Source of the DNA: a bacterium
Lineage (GTDB): Bacteria > Calescibacteriota > Calescibacteriia > Calescibacteriales > Calescibacteriaceae
DNA length: 49,316 nucleotides
Assembly: GCA_030550715.1 (NCBI GenBank)
Contig: JAUQOU010000011.1
Span: 1 to 49,316, forward strand
Reading direction: 5' to 3'
A program made the position numbers and the translations under genes. How positions within the stretch are numbered: the stretch's first letter is position 1; every line of letters begins with the position of its first letter. This document shows positions 28,901-35,684 of the stretch, in pieces. The notes under the pieces were generated by a model. That model was not told the DNA's origin and ran no database searches. It was given only the letters and a program-made list of their open reading frames with translations.

Positions 28901-29144
28901 CAAATTTCAGTTCGGCTGTTTCTCCAAAATTCACAACTTGTCTTATAATTTCAAGAACTTCCTTATCTTCTTGGAGGATGTATGGCTTTACAACAACTGA
29001 AATCTGCTTTACTACATTCTTTTTCTCCTCGGGTATAAGAATTTTGAGGTATATTTTTCCCCTATCTGTTGCGCTTTCTCTCTCACATCCAAATAACGAA
29101 AAAAGCAAAATTAAAAATATTAACTTTGCTAATATTTTAAGCAT
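22959..29144 (-). CDS. Giant multidomain surface protein: lipoprotein with MopE repeats, FnIII, two propellers, fused to a beta-barrel-like protein
   Basis: The 2061-residue ORF has these parts in order. A signal peptide with lipobox LFGC (Cys20). An N-terminal beta-rich region (20-335). MopE-type metal-binding repeats (about 338-640) with DCDDNDPTVYPG and DNNCDG modules. A fibronectin III domain (about 646-735). Two arrays of seven repeats of about 53 residues each (about 738-1118 and 1175-1541), each repeat of the form W-[SA]-[RK]-T-x-GG-x-x-x-D followed by DGG-[FY]-[IV]-x-x-G-x-T; these look like seven-bladed propellers. A MYXO-CTERM-like tail has Gly-Cys1627, a membrane helix 1632-1649 and RRK. 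A second signal-peptide-like segment (1650-1677, site AGA before Q1678) follows. Then come a beta-barrel-like region (about 1690-1940), a carboxypeptidase-regulatory-like domain (about 1945-2015) and an acidic tail. The second part could be a separate protein starting at ATG 24197. Confidence 0.85.
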   Translation of the reverse strand: MLKILAKLIFLILLFSLFGCERESATDRGKIYLKILIPEEKKNVVKQISVVVKPYILQEDKEVLEIIRQVVNFGETAELKFVSEKKFVPENVFFASAPITTSDNNFQNSCSFYTQRCGTILSVCDSLSCDDYMSFNINFAEESKEGITMQINQQEFLVLQKELILDLPVYEDAKPYSVDIFISDDAGSFKVWRRNFYVVSPGQVVFIKIDGLDLSLLYKDADGDGIGGEPIVSYESNIGEGITTVGGDLDDSNPYILTLDDTILFEDKDRDFYPSGNTKSIKEFYKGTKNTSFYKRLRDIIFLLKQDSNSSSGRTSIRDILEEAQKNGFYTADKLKSTTELDCDDNDPTVYPGAPINCDDSKDNNCDGIIEFWAYTDQDGDKYAPNSVSICLLRFYPGFITVGSEIAIGDIDDRDPSVNIPVGVGACDGQDKMWAYIDKDGDKYSPLSVSFCVEVTSSGYTSASEILGFSDCDDSNAGVYPEAVPNCNDSRDNNCDGSVEIWGYVDQDKDRYKYAGSVSVCVEFAGSTTYTPVNLILPGDDCNDNNSSIYPGAVLNCSDSVDNDCDGNVEKWAYTDSDGDRYAPNSSSSCVNVVSFPGYITAGSELGTNDCNDSNPSINPSASDDFCNAVDDNCNGYVDENTSPCYVPSLEVFSWGLSYVVLKWFYPNPSSNVENFIVEKSDDNAVFTPIASLPSFVTSYTDYTYISSAKYYRVYAKNATGAGGKSNVVSVGTSPPLPFAKVITAPGNEIVFTGALLPVDLSSNFYGGYLLAGVTSTSSGNDDILLLKLTKRGDLEWARAIGRDRSEKIHSSIVNSNASFVAVGETYSSGLTCGGNCSDVLVLSSSKPYTSYSLRTFGGEWTDTAYSVLEVSGGNLLIVGETYSFGNTCGGTCTDGYILVLNSSLVLVSSRTIGGGGNDSLKSVVFSQDGGYVFAGKTNSFGSGGFDFFVVKVKSDFSSVEWARTVGGSNDDYADALVKGDDGSFIVVGTTFSFGLTCGNGSCSDIFAVKISNSGVVEWAKTFGGNLTDSAKYIVKTQDGNFIIVGETQSFSSSKDIYVIKISGSGDLLWSKTIGRGGDDFANFAMRGVDGGILILGSTSSFSSGYDIYLVEIREDGLLGCSDNFQNSNTSSPSFSSSSPPVSLVASSSSSAVFSPSLNSIIMNSSVYALCSPSDSFFRAIGSSGDDFFYSAVRASDGGFILTGYTPGAGGSDAYIVKLDNLGNISWQKTIDFSSGSERGRTIFQANDGEFLLGFERGTTSFITKFSSSSISWSKAITTSLSGIKVRGIAQTSDGGYMLAGRLEWSGGSGYNILVMKLNSSGDMAWAKIVTGGPSVQQDTAFSIKRTSDGKYVIANIVNSFRYGTGGGEGFILKLDESGNIDWYRVLGAYTSDDGIVRVLEVEDGNLIGVGYMRSTFSLGGTYDMWIVKLDKNGNIIWSKIVGWAGSHDFASDITMPSDGNYLISGVSQGASSDYNSSIVLKMNPNGDILWLRKVFRTYSSAGGFEENSVFESEDGDFILIGTTSSFGNGGKDIYLVKGKDICSSYISDDFGVSNGGSSIYASATMLDVSSLVFVSSVALTMGSGSGNIVEGCSDLLAPSYTSDMQRSDRYKRDTGVGDNVRANYGCSTSKPLFSLIAMLFVFVFFYLLMRRKLAGFPRKIFFILIFIFGILGPAGAQDREKDMIFKDDFFLRGLYQLSHAQGLFLGYFGFAQVSGAPSNYFPSITLGNIQTTGVRWGFSSRFGIVGWEFLSFVILPSISVDFAGQSYILRRKTAFGEGEIQYHFISPSFNANLYSLKKMEDAYFFVFLSPYFSLFVLQPSLKFASGLVRDLFFGKIGFLGGFDLGVSWATLGKLSRRQTRIFGGLGFQIKQSLSLDSFLEYNFAGGLANFIPTLKLKISDGFFFDFFSSLSLNYLFGSQKEFPVFLGFGVSATPWRASYYPIVKTISGVIVDENGNPVKGVVVETDFGNRSISDEKGRFEISVPSDARAIRILVRGKDEKQEESFTFYSPFDNLKIVLEQSKRIETEEKEMKEKESSGEKESSDEENQEENFQEEKEPNE

Positions 29145-29391
29145 ACAAAAAACTCTCTCATCAAAATATTACGGAAATTTTACATATTCTAATTCCGAAA
29201 AACACAAACATTAATTTAAAAGGAAAATTAATACTTTTTTCAAATTTTTGTATATTTTTAATCAATCGGAAGAAAAATATATTTATTGAAAAGCTGCGAA
29301 GGAAATCAGGAAAATTTCTAACCGCACTAAAAAAAGCTGATTGAATAAAATAAAAATGCCTTTTGATTAAAATTAAAAGTGCGGAGAAAAA
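29145..29391. other. Divergent AT-rich intergenic region
   Basis: The 247 nt between the giant surface-protein gene and the LOG-family gene are very AT-rich. They must carry the two divergent promoters. I see no RNA gene or convincing hairpin here. Confidence 0.4.
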
Positions 29392-30186
29392 ATGAAAAAC
29401 AACAACAAAAAACCTGCAAAGAAAAACCATCAGATAGATTACAGAATTCTCTCGGAGCTTAAAGTAAAACAAGGAGAGCTCTGGCGGATATTCAAGATAA
29501 TGAGCGAGTTCGTTATGGGATTTGATGAGCTGTCAAAAGTAGCCCCGGGAGTCACAATATTCGGAAGTTCAAGAATATCAAGAGAGCACCCTTACTGGCA
29601 GAAAGCATATGAGCTTGGCTACAAACTCGGCAAAGAAGGGTACTCTGTTATAACCGGTGGGGGACCCGGGGTTATGGAAGCTGCGAATAAAGGAGCATTT
29701 GAAGCGGGAGCCGTTTCAGTCGGACTAACAATAGATATTCCAGACGAAACCCCATCAAAAGAATATCATACTATATCTCTGAACTTTGATTATTTTTTTG
29801 TGAGAAAAGTTATGCTTGTGAGATACTCAATAGCTTTTGTTATTTTTCCTGGTGGGTTCGGAACTTTTGACGAACTCTTCGAACTTCTCAACCTTATCCA
29901 CACCAAAAAGCTATACGCTTACCCTGTTATACTTTTTGACTCAAATTTTTGGTCGGAACTGCTGAAATTTATCAAGGAAGAACTTATGGGAAAAGGATTC
30001 ATACTCCCACACGGTCTTGAAACAATTTATGTGGTGGACGAAATAGATACCGCAGTGAAAATAATAAACTCTTTTCTCATTGAAAAATATAAAATAATTT
30101 CCACCTATCTCCACCCTCTTGAAAGATACAGAATAAGAAAACTTGTCAGAAACATAACGCAAAAAACGGAGAATGAAAAGCGATAA
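29392..30186 (+). CDS. LOG-family protein (TIGR00730-like)
   Basis: This is a Rossmann-fold protein of the LOG/lysine-decarboxylase-like family. Characterised members cleave nucleoside 5'-monophosphates to free base and ribose 5-phosphate. The signatures are GGGPGVMEAANKGA (about residue 88) and PGGFGTFDELFE (about 152-163), the second being the family phosphate-binding and catalytic motif. The first 45 residues are a Lys-rich extension. At 264 residues it is at the long end of the family. The tilS gene follows 60 nt downstream on the same strand. The true substrate in this organism is unknown. Confidence 0.88.
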   Translation: MKNNNKKPAKKNHQIDYRILSELKVKQGELWRIFKIMSEFVMGFDELSKVAPGVTIFGSSRISREHPYWQKAYELGYKLGKEGYSVITGGGPGVMEAANKGAFEAGAVSVGLTIDIPDETPSKEYHTISLNFDYFFVRKVMLVRYSIAFVIFPGGFGTFDELFELLNLIHTKKLYAYPVILFDSNFWSELLKFIKEELMGKGFILPHGLETIYVVDEIDTAVKIINSFLIEKYKIISTYLHPLERYRIRKLVRNITQKTENEKR

Positions 30187-30246
30187 GAGAAAAAGAAGAT
30201 TAATATCTTCTATTAGCCAAAAATTTCTGAAAAGCAAAGATTTCTT

Positions 30247-31146
30247 ATGCAGAAAAGAGATGTAAAGAGCAAAAACATAAAAATAGATGATTTTTTCTTC
30301 AAGTCTTTTCCCAAAGACCCGTTAAATTCCGCAATCACATTCTCAAAAAAATTCTCCCTATTTGAAAAAGGAGATAAAGTTGTGGTCGCTGTATCAGGAG
30401 GAAAAGATTCAGTATTTTTGCTCTATATCCTCTCATCTTTCAAGTCAAAATTTGGCATAAGAGAAGTTATCTCGGCACATTTTAACCACATGACACGGGG
30501 TGAGGAATCTTTGAGAGATGAAAAATTCGTAATCTCTTTAAGTGAAAAATTTGGTATAAAGGCAATAGTAGGAAAAGCAAGGAGAAAACTTGAATCAGAA
30601 GAAGAGATGAGAGCTGAAAGATATAAGTTTTTAGATGAAGTAGCAAAATCTGAAAATGCAAATAAAATCTCAACCGCTCACACACTCGATGACCAGTTTG
30701 AAACATTTCTTTTAAACCTTGTGAGAGGGAAAGGTTTCTTCTCAGCAGGCGGAATACTCCCCAAAAACGACTCAATTTGCTCCGTCCCCGTAGTAAGACC
30801 ACTCCTTTCAGTAAAATCAAAAGATATAAAAAGCTATCTTGCGAAAAGCAATTTGCCATACATCCTTGACTCGTCTAACATAGATATGTCTTTTATGAGA
30901 AACAAAATAAGAGCTTTTTTATCTATGCTACCCGATGATATTTATGATAGAATGCTGAGCGGATTTTTCAAATTCTGGCTCGGAACTCTGGCAGTATATA
31001 ACCTCCTTTCAGAAATATACCAAAAGAACCAAGATGTAATTCCAAAATTTTTAGAAATTCAGATAGAAAGTTTCCTCAAAGGGGAAAAACTATCTTTTGA
31101 AGAGATCAAAAAATCTCTGTCAGAAAGAGCCCAAAAGCGAAACTGA
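30247..31146 (+). CDS. tilS: tRNA(Ile)-lysidine synthase TilS
   Basis: This enzyme attaches lysine to C34 of the minor tRNA-Ile so that it reads AUA, which is a frequent codon in AT-rich genomes. The PP-loop SGGKDS is at residues 50-55. HFNHMTRGEES, AHTLDDQFET, RPLL and the DSSN to MRNKIR region are TilS-specific. At 299 residues it is a short form without the extra C-terminal domains of the E. coli enzyme, as in other thermophiles such as Aquifex. It follows the LOG gene and may be co-transcribed. Confidence 0.93.
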   Translation: MQKRDVKSKNIKIDDFFFKSFPKDPLNSAITFSKKFSLFEKGDKVVVAVSGGKDSVFLLYILSSFKSKFGIREVISAHFNHMTRGEESLRDEKFVISLSEKFGIKAIVGKARRKLESEEEMRAERYKFLDEVAKSENANKISTAHTLDDQFETFLLNLVRGKGFFSAGGILPKNDSICSVPVVRPLLSVKSKDIKSYLAKSNLPYILDSSNIDMSFMRNKIRAFLSMLPDDIYDRMLSGFFKFWLGTLAVYNLLSEIYQKNQDVIPKFLEIQIESFLKGEKLSFEEIKKSLSERAQKRN

Positions 31147-31284
31147 AAATTGATAGATCTTGCTTTTGAACCAACCCTATGCGGGAAGACGTGAGAAAAA
31201 ACTCTTTACAGCAATAGTTTCATATACCTAACAAAAAAATCTGAAATTATATAAAAAAAATATTGAGATAGAAAGCTTTTGATT

Positions 31285-32430
31285 ATGCGTTATGTTCTGA
31301 TTGCTATCGCCACCACAATACCGTGGATAATCGCAAGATTTACTCAACACGAACACATCTCCCCTTATATATCTGTTCTTTTGAGTGGTATATGTATAGT
31401 TGGAGCTGGATTTTTACTCACGTGGGCTTCTGACTCATCAAGAAAATATATATCAGGAGCATTAGCAATAGCGATTGTCGCACTCCTTGCAGTTCTTCCA
31501 GAGTACTCCGTAGATATGTACCTTTCATGGAAGGCAGGAATAAATGAGCAATACACACACTACGCAGTTGCCAACATGACAGGAGCTAACAGATTACTTA
31601 TAGGGATTGGATGGTCAGTGATACTTTTCATACACTTTATAAAAACAAAAAAAATAGAAATAGAGTTTGATGAAAAGATAAGAAATGACCTTCTGATACT
31701 ATTTATCTCTACCCTCTGGTCGTTCAACATTTTCTTCAAATCATCAATATCTCTCTTTGATTTCGTTTTCCTTTTCGCTCTTTTTGCTTTTTATATTTAC
31801 AGGGCAAGCCAGATGGAACTTGAAGAACTTGAAGAGGACTTTGAACCGGTAAGAACAATCCAAAAACTGAAACCATCAGTCGGAATCCCCCTGATAATTT
31901 TCATGTTCTTATGGTCTGGTTTTTGCATTTTCATTTCCGCAGAACCATTTGCAGAAAGTTTAATAGAAATAGGTAGAAGTTTAAATGTAAGTGAATTTTT
32001 ACTTATTCAATGGATAGCACCTCTTGCATCAGAAGCACCAGAATTCATCGTGACAATAATATGGGCTTTCAAAGAAAGGAGTTCAGACGCCTTGAGAGCT
32101 CTCGTATCATCAAAAGTAAATCAGTGGACGCTTCTTGTCTCCACAATACCACTTGTCTTTACAATATCAAAAATTTTCCATGGTACCGGAAATGTTTTCG
32201 CACCTTTGTCTCTTGACCACAGACAAAAATGGGAGATGCTTTTGACATCTGCTCAATCTCTCTTCGCTTTCTTCGTCATATACGACCTAAAATTCTCAAT
32301 TCTTGAAGCATCTATACTCTTTCTACTCTTTTTCTCTCAATTTATATTTGAGCAAATAAGAGAAGAAGTGACCTTTGCATATCTTGCGCTGTGCATTCCA
32401 TTTTTAGCTATGAAACTAAAAAAGAAGTAA
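31285..32430 (+). CDS. Cation/calcium-exchanger-superfamily-like membrane protein
   Basis: This is a probable inner-membrane transporter with about 10-11 helices. Two regions resemble the alpha repeats of the Na+/Ca2+ exchanger superfamily: LLAVLPEYSVDMYLSWKAG (Glu73) with NMTGANRLLIG, and PLASEAPEFIVTIIWAFKERSSDALRALVSSKVNQ (Glu251, Glu254). Both are degenerate compared with the usual GNSxPE and G-S-N motifs; the second Asn-rich loop reads SSKVNQ. An acidic cytoplasmic loop (about 178-200, ELEELEEDFEP) separates the halves, as in the family. The ATG at 31285 is preferred to the TTG two codons upstream. Ion specificity is unknown. Confidence 0.7.
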   Translation: MRYVLIAIATTIPWIIARFTQHEHISPYISVLLSGICIVGAGFLLTWASDSSRKYISGALAIAIVALLAVLPEYSVDMYLSWKAGINEQYTHYAVANMTGANRLLIGIGWSVILFIHFIKTKKIEIEFDEKIRNDLLILFISTLWSFNIFFKSSISLFDFVFLFALFAFYIYRASQMELEELEEDFEPVRTIQKLKPSVGIPLIIFMFLWSGFCIFISAEPFAESLIEIGRSLNVSEFLLIQWIAPLASEAPEFIVTIIWAFKERSSDALRALVSSKVNQWTLLVSTIPLVFTISKIFHGTGNVFAPLSLDHRQKWEMLLTSAQSLFAFFVIYDLKFSILEASILFLLFFSQFIFEQIREEVTFAYLALCIPFLAMKLKKK

Positions 32431-32471
32431 AAAATTTTTTCAAATTTAAGTGAAAAGATAAGTGAAGGATA

Positions 32472-32933
32472 GTGGAAAAAAAACTCGCAGAAATCATCCT
32501 TACATTTTTCGGAGTCGGAAAAATTCCTTTTGCGCAAGGAACTTTCGCATCGGCTATCACAGCTACCCTATACTACTTCGCATTATCTGGAAAACTAAAA
32601 CTTGAAATTCTGACCACCTTATCTACCTTAATCATATCTTTATTACTCACAAAATACATAAAAGTTATCTGGAAGGGAAAAGATGACCCCTCCGAAGTTG
32701 TAATAGATGAAGTTTTAGGAATGATGCTTTCCATGTTTGCTCTTCCCAAAAGACCTGAAATCGCGATAGCAGGTTTTTTGCTTTTCAGATTTCTTGACAT
32801 AACCAAAATTCCACCTATAAATTTTTTTGACAGAATGAAATCTCCATACGGAGTTATGCTCGATGACATAGTAGGGGGAATAATGACGAACATCATCTTA
32901 AAAATAGCAATATCAATTTTTTCGGAGTTCTGA
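32472..32933 (+). CDS. pgpA: Phosphatidylglycerophosphatase A
   Basis: This enzyme removes phosphate from phosphatidylglycerophosphate to give phosphatidylglycerol, in the inner membrane. Family features are GVGKIPFAQGTFAS near the N-terminus, the acidic cluster DDPSEVVIDEVLGMML, and the C-terminal FRFLDITKIPPINFFDRMKSPYGVMLDDIVGG, which holds the metal-binding acidic residues. The 153-residue length is typical. The start is GTG with no Shine-Dalgarno sequence. It follows the exchanger-like gene by 41 nt. Confidence 0.93.
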   Translation: MEKKLAEIILTFFGVGKIPFAQGTFASAITATLYYFALSGKLKLEILTTLSTLIISLLLTKYIKVIWKGKDDPSEVVIDEVLGMMLSMFALPKRPEIAIAGFLLFRFLDITKIPPINFFDRMKSPYGVMLDDIVGGIMTNIILKIAISIFSEF

Positions 32934-33026
32934 TAACTATTTTATTGCTTATAGCTCCGTTCCAGATAAAAAAATCTTTTAAAAAAGATATCGAGCGATG
33001 AGAAGGATTACTTTTATTTATAAGCT

Positions 33027-33102
33027 GTCCCTGTAGCTCAGAAGGAAGAGCACGGTCCTCCTAAGTCCGGGGTCGCGGGTTCGAATCCCGCCAGGGACAC
33101 CA
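33027..33102 (+). tRNA. tRNA-Arg (anticodon CCU)
   Basis: The cloverleaf has acceptor GTCCCTG/CAGGGAC, D arm GCTC/GAGC, anticodon stem CGGTC/GTCCG with loop CTCCTAA (anticodon CCT), and T arm GCGGG/CCCGC. The discriminator A is followed by an encoded CCA (33100-33102). The fourth anticodon-stem pair is a U-U mismatch. It reads AGG codons. The protease gene's TTG start lies 12 nt after it. Confidence 0.95.
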
Positions 33103-33114
33103 CAAAAACTTAAA

Positions 33115-34140
33115 TTGAAATTTCTTGGAAGATTAACCGGTTTTTATGCCGTTCATCTTAAAAAAAGGTTCTTTCTCTTCATAGACACATTTCAAAAAAG
33201 CTTAACCATAGCGGAACTCACTGTAAAAGATGAATCAGATGGTAAAAAACTTCCTGTTCTCATACCCGCTGGATTTTTCTCTGAAAGAAGCATCTATGTA
33301 AGATGGGAGATGAAAATAACACCGATACACCTGATTTTGTTTTTTTCTACTCTTCTTACAACAACTGTTGCAGGAGCTATGATGCAGGGAATAAACCCGC
33401 TATCAAAAGATGTCTGGAAAGGATTTTACTTTTCAATCCCTCTTCTTTTCATTCTCTCATGCCATGAATTCGGGCATATATTTGCGATGTGGAAGTACGG
33501 AGTGAGGAGTTCTTTCCCTTTCTTCATACCCGCTCCAAACATAGTAGGAACATTTGGGGCAATAATGGTTCTGCGGGAGAGAGTAAGCAGAGCTTCTCAT
33601 ATAGTAAAAATAGGAGCAGCTGGACCCATAGCGGGCTTTTTAGCTGCGATCCCAATAGCTATATTAGGATTGAAACTATCATATGTTGCAGAGATACCGA
33701 AATCTGGCGGAGATTTTTTCATAAAACTTGGCTCCCCGCTGATATTTTCCTTCATAGAAAAGATAATTTTTGGAAACTTAGATAGCGGTAAGGATGTTAT
33801 GCTTCATCCTGTTGCTTTTGCTGGCTGGATAGGTTTTTTCGTGACCGCGATGAACCTTATACCAATAGGGCAGACCGATGGCGGGCATATAGTTTTTGGC
33901 ATCTTCCCATCTTTTCACAGAAAAATCTCTTTCCTATTTGTTATAACTCTCTTTTTGCTCGGCATATTTTTCTGGTATGGATGGATATTCTGGGGAATTC
34001 TCACAGCACTTTTGGGGTTAAGAAAAATTCCCTACTCTCCTCAAAAAGATGCAGGCAAAAAAGAAAAAGCGATCGCCCTTTTATCGTTTATAATATTCAT
34101 ATTAACCTTCATCGTAACTCCTATTGATATTCAGTTCTGA
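33115..34140 (+). CDS. Site-2-protease family membrane metalloprotease (M50)
   Basis: This is an intramembrane zinc protease. The HExxH motif CHEFGH gives His117, Glu118 and His121, and the third ligand is Asp255 in NLIPIGQTDGGH. The PFFIPAPNIVGTFGAIMVLRE stretch and the GAAGPIAGF motif are typical of EGY1-like and archaeal site-2 proteases without PDZ domains. About seven to eight membrane helices are visible. The first 65 residues form a soluble leader. TTG at 33115 is the given start; no ATG occurs until residue 66 (MKITPIHL), so this leader may be partly untranslated. The substrate is unknown and no anti-sigma factor is nearby. Confidence 0.88.
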   Translation: MKFLGRLTGFYAVHLKKRFFLFIDTFQKSLTIAELTVKDESDGKKLPVLIPAGFFSERSIYVRWEMKITPIHLILFFSTLLTTTVAGAMMQGINPLSKDVWKGFYFSIPLLFILSCHEFGHIFAMWKYGVRSSFPFFIPAPNIVGTFGAIMVLRERVSRASHIVKIGAAGPIAGFLAAIPIAILGLKLSYVAEIPKSGGDFFIKLGSPLIFSFIEKIIFGNLDSGKDVMLHPVAFAGWIGFFVTAMNLIPIGQTDGGHIVFGIFPSFHRKISFLFVITLFLLGIFFWYGWIFWGILTALLGLRKIPYSPQKDAGKKEKAIALLSFIIFILTFIVTPIDIQF

Positions 34141-34237
34141 TAGCTAACTTAAAAAAATCTGGTTGAATCAGAAAACAAGAAAAAGAGGGATAAATTTTAT
34201 ATAAATTTTGGATTTCAAAGCTATAAAAAAAGTAAGT

Positions 34238-34310
34238 GGGTCAGTAGCTCAGCAGGTAGAGCATGGGACTCTTAATCCCAGGGTCGCGGGTTCGATTCCC
34301 GCCTGACCCA
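34238..34310 (+). tRNA. tRNA-Lys (anticodon CUU)
   Basis: A 73-nt cloverleaf has acceptor GGGTCAG/CTGACCC, anticodon stem TGGGA/TCCCA with loop CTCTTAA (anticodon CTT), and T arm GCGGG/CCCGC with loop TTCGATT. The discriminator is A. CCA is not encoded (CAA follows). It is followed 11 nt later by the DUF2905 gene. Confidence 0.97.
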
Positions 34311-34321
34311 CAAAAAAACGC

Positions 34322-34579
34322 ATGGAAGACCTCATCAAAACCACTGCAAAATTTATAATAATGATAGGTGCCATAATGATCCTCACGGGACTTATCTTCC
34401 TCTTCTTATCATCAATTGACATCAACATTGCAAATTTAAAACTCAAAAAGCTCCCGGGAGACATCTTTATCAAAAAAGATAACTTCACCTTCTTCTTTCC
34501 CATAACGACATCAATCATAATCTCTGTACTGCTAACACTGATTTTGAATGTGTTAGCGAGAATAATTGGGAAACAATAA
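34322..34579 (+). CDS. DUF2905 small membrane protein
   Basis: This is an 85-residue protein of unknown function with two membrane helices (about residues 10-31 and 58-79). It carries the DUF2905 core LKKLPGDIFIKKDNFTFFFPITTSI between the helices, including the characteristic LPGDI. It lies just after tRNA-Lys(CUU) and just before gap, and a hairpin follows it, so it may be transcribed with the tRNA. Confidence 0.85.
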   Translation: MEDLIKTTAKFIIMIGAIMILTGLIFLFLSSIDINIANLKLKKLPGDIFIKKDNFTFFFPITTSIIISVLLTLILNVLARIIGKQ

Positions 34580-34606
34580 AAATCAGGAAAATCTTCTTGA
34601 TTTTTT
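34578..34606 (+). terminator. Probable intrinsic terminator after the DUF2905 gene
   Basis: AAAAATCA (34578-34585) pairs with TGATTTTT (34598-34605). The stem extends inward by four more pairs, including one G-U, to a 4-nt loop (34590-34593), and a run of six T (34601-34606) follows. The stem is AT-rich, so its strength at high temperature is doubtful. Confidence 0.5.
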
Positions 34607-34640
34607 GATGTAAAAATCTGATAAAAAAAACTTTTCTATT

Positions 34641-35636
34641 ATGAAGGTAGGAATAAATGGTTTTGGAAGAATTGGGAGATTAGTTTTCAAAATAGCATTA
34701 GATAATGGAATTGATATTGTAGCAATAAACGATGTAGTTCCAGCAGATGTCTGCGCTCATCTTTTAAAGTACGACAGCGTATTTGGGAGATACAAAAGAA
34801 AAGTAGAAGTGAAAGGAAACAGCATAATAATAGATGGAGAAAAAGAGATAAAGGTCTTTTCAGAAACCGACCCCGAAAAAATCCCTTGGGATAAAATCGG
34901 AGCAGACCTTGTAGTTGAGTCATCTGGGAAATTTACGGAAAGAGAAAAGGCAGAAAAACATCTGAAAGCGGGAGCAAAAAAGGTTGTAATAACTGCACCC
35001 GCCAAAAACCCTGACATCACAATAGTCATAGGAGTAAATGAAAATCAATACTCCCCATCTCATAAAATAATATCTAACGCTTCATGCACAACAAACTGTT
35101 TCGCTATGCTTGTGAAAGTTCTGCACGAGAACTTCAAAATAAATTATGGAGAGCTGACAACAATACACTCCTACACAAATGACCAGAGAATAATAGATGC
35201 TCCACACAAAGATCTGAGAAGAGCAAGGTCAGCAGCAGCAAATATAATTCCCACATCAACAGGAGCAGCAAAAGCAATTTACGAGATTTTCCCAGAACTG
35301 AAAGGGCGTCTCACTGCACTCGCTATAAGAGTTCCCACCCAAGATGTATCTGTTTGCGATTTTTCATGCGTTGTTGAGAAAAAAACAGATAAACAAGAGG
35401 TAAATCAGGTATTCAAAGATTATGCAGAGAAAAAACTCAAAAGGTTGCTCGAATACACAGAAGACGAAATCGTCTCATCAGATGTTATAGGAAATCCCGC
35501 CTCGTGTGTTTTTGATTCAAAACTAACAGAAGTTGTTGATGGGAACTTTGTAAAAGTCATAGGATGGTATGATAACGAATACGGATACGCTTCACGAGTA
35601 GTAGATCTCATAAAAATTATTCAGGAAAAAGGATAA
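34641..35636 (+). CDS. gap: Glyceraldehyde-3-phosphate dehydrogenase, type I
   Basis: This is the glycolysis and gluconeogenesis enzyme. The N-terminal NAD fold VGINGFGRIGRLVFKIAL and AINDV (Asp at the adenine-ribose position) are intact. The catalytic Cys149 lies in SNASCTTNC, and IPTSTGAAKA and WYDNEYGYASRV are conserved. The 331-residue length is normal. It appears as a single gene after a terminator and is not clustered with pgk or tpi. No Shine-Dalgarno sequence is visible. Confidence 0.97.
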   Translation: MKVGINGFGRIGRLVFKIALDNGIDIVAINDVVPADVCAHLLKYDSVFGRYKRKVEVKGNSIIIDGEKEIKVFSETDPEKIPWDKIGADLVVESSGKFTEREKAEKHLKAGAKKVVITAPAKNPDITIVIGVNENQYSPSHKIISNASCTTNCFAMLVKVLHENFKINYGELTTIHSYTNDQRIIDAPHKDLRRARSAAANIIPTSTGAAKAIYEIFPELKGRLTALAIRVPTQDVSVCDFSCVVEKKTDKQEVNQVFKDYAEKKLKRLLEYTEDEIVSSDVIGNPASCVFDSKLTEVVDGNFVKVIGWYDNEYGYASRVVDLIKIIQEKG

Positions 35637-35684
35637 GACAAAAAATCTCTGGGAACATGCAGAAAGTCGGGCAGAATTTTTCTT

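Noticed and set aside
22959-29144. DNA-level tandem repeats or CRISPR-like array in the giant gene
   Set aside because: The periodicity is at protein level only; repeat units vary in length and sequence and there are no identical spaced repeats.
33027-34310. Integrated element between tRNA-Arg and tRNA-Lys
   Set aside because: Only a site-2 protease lies between them, with no integrase and no duplicated tRNA 3' end.
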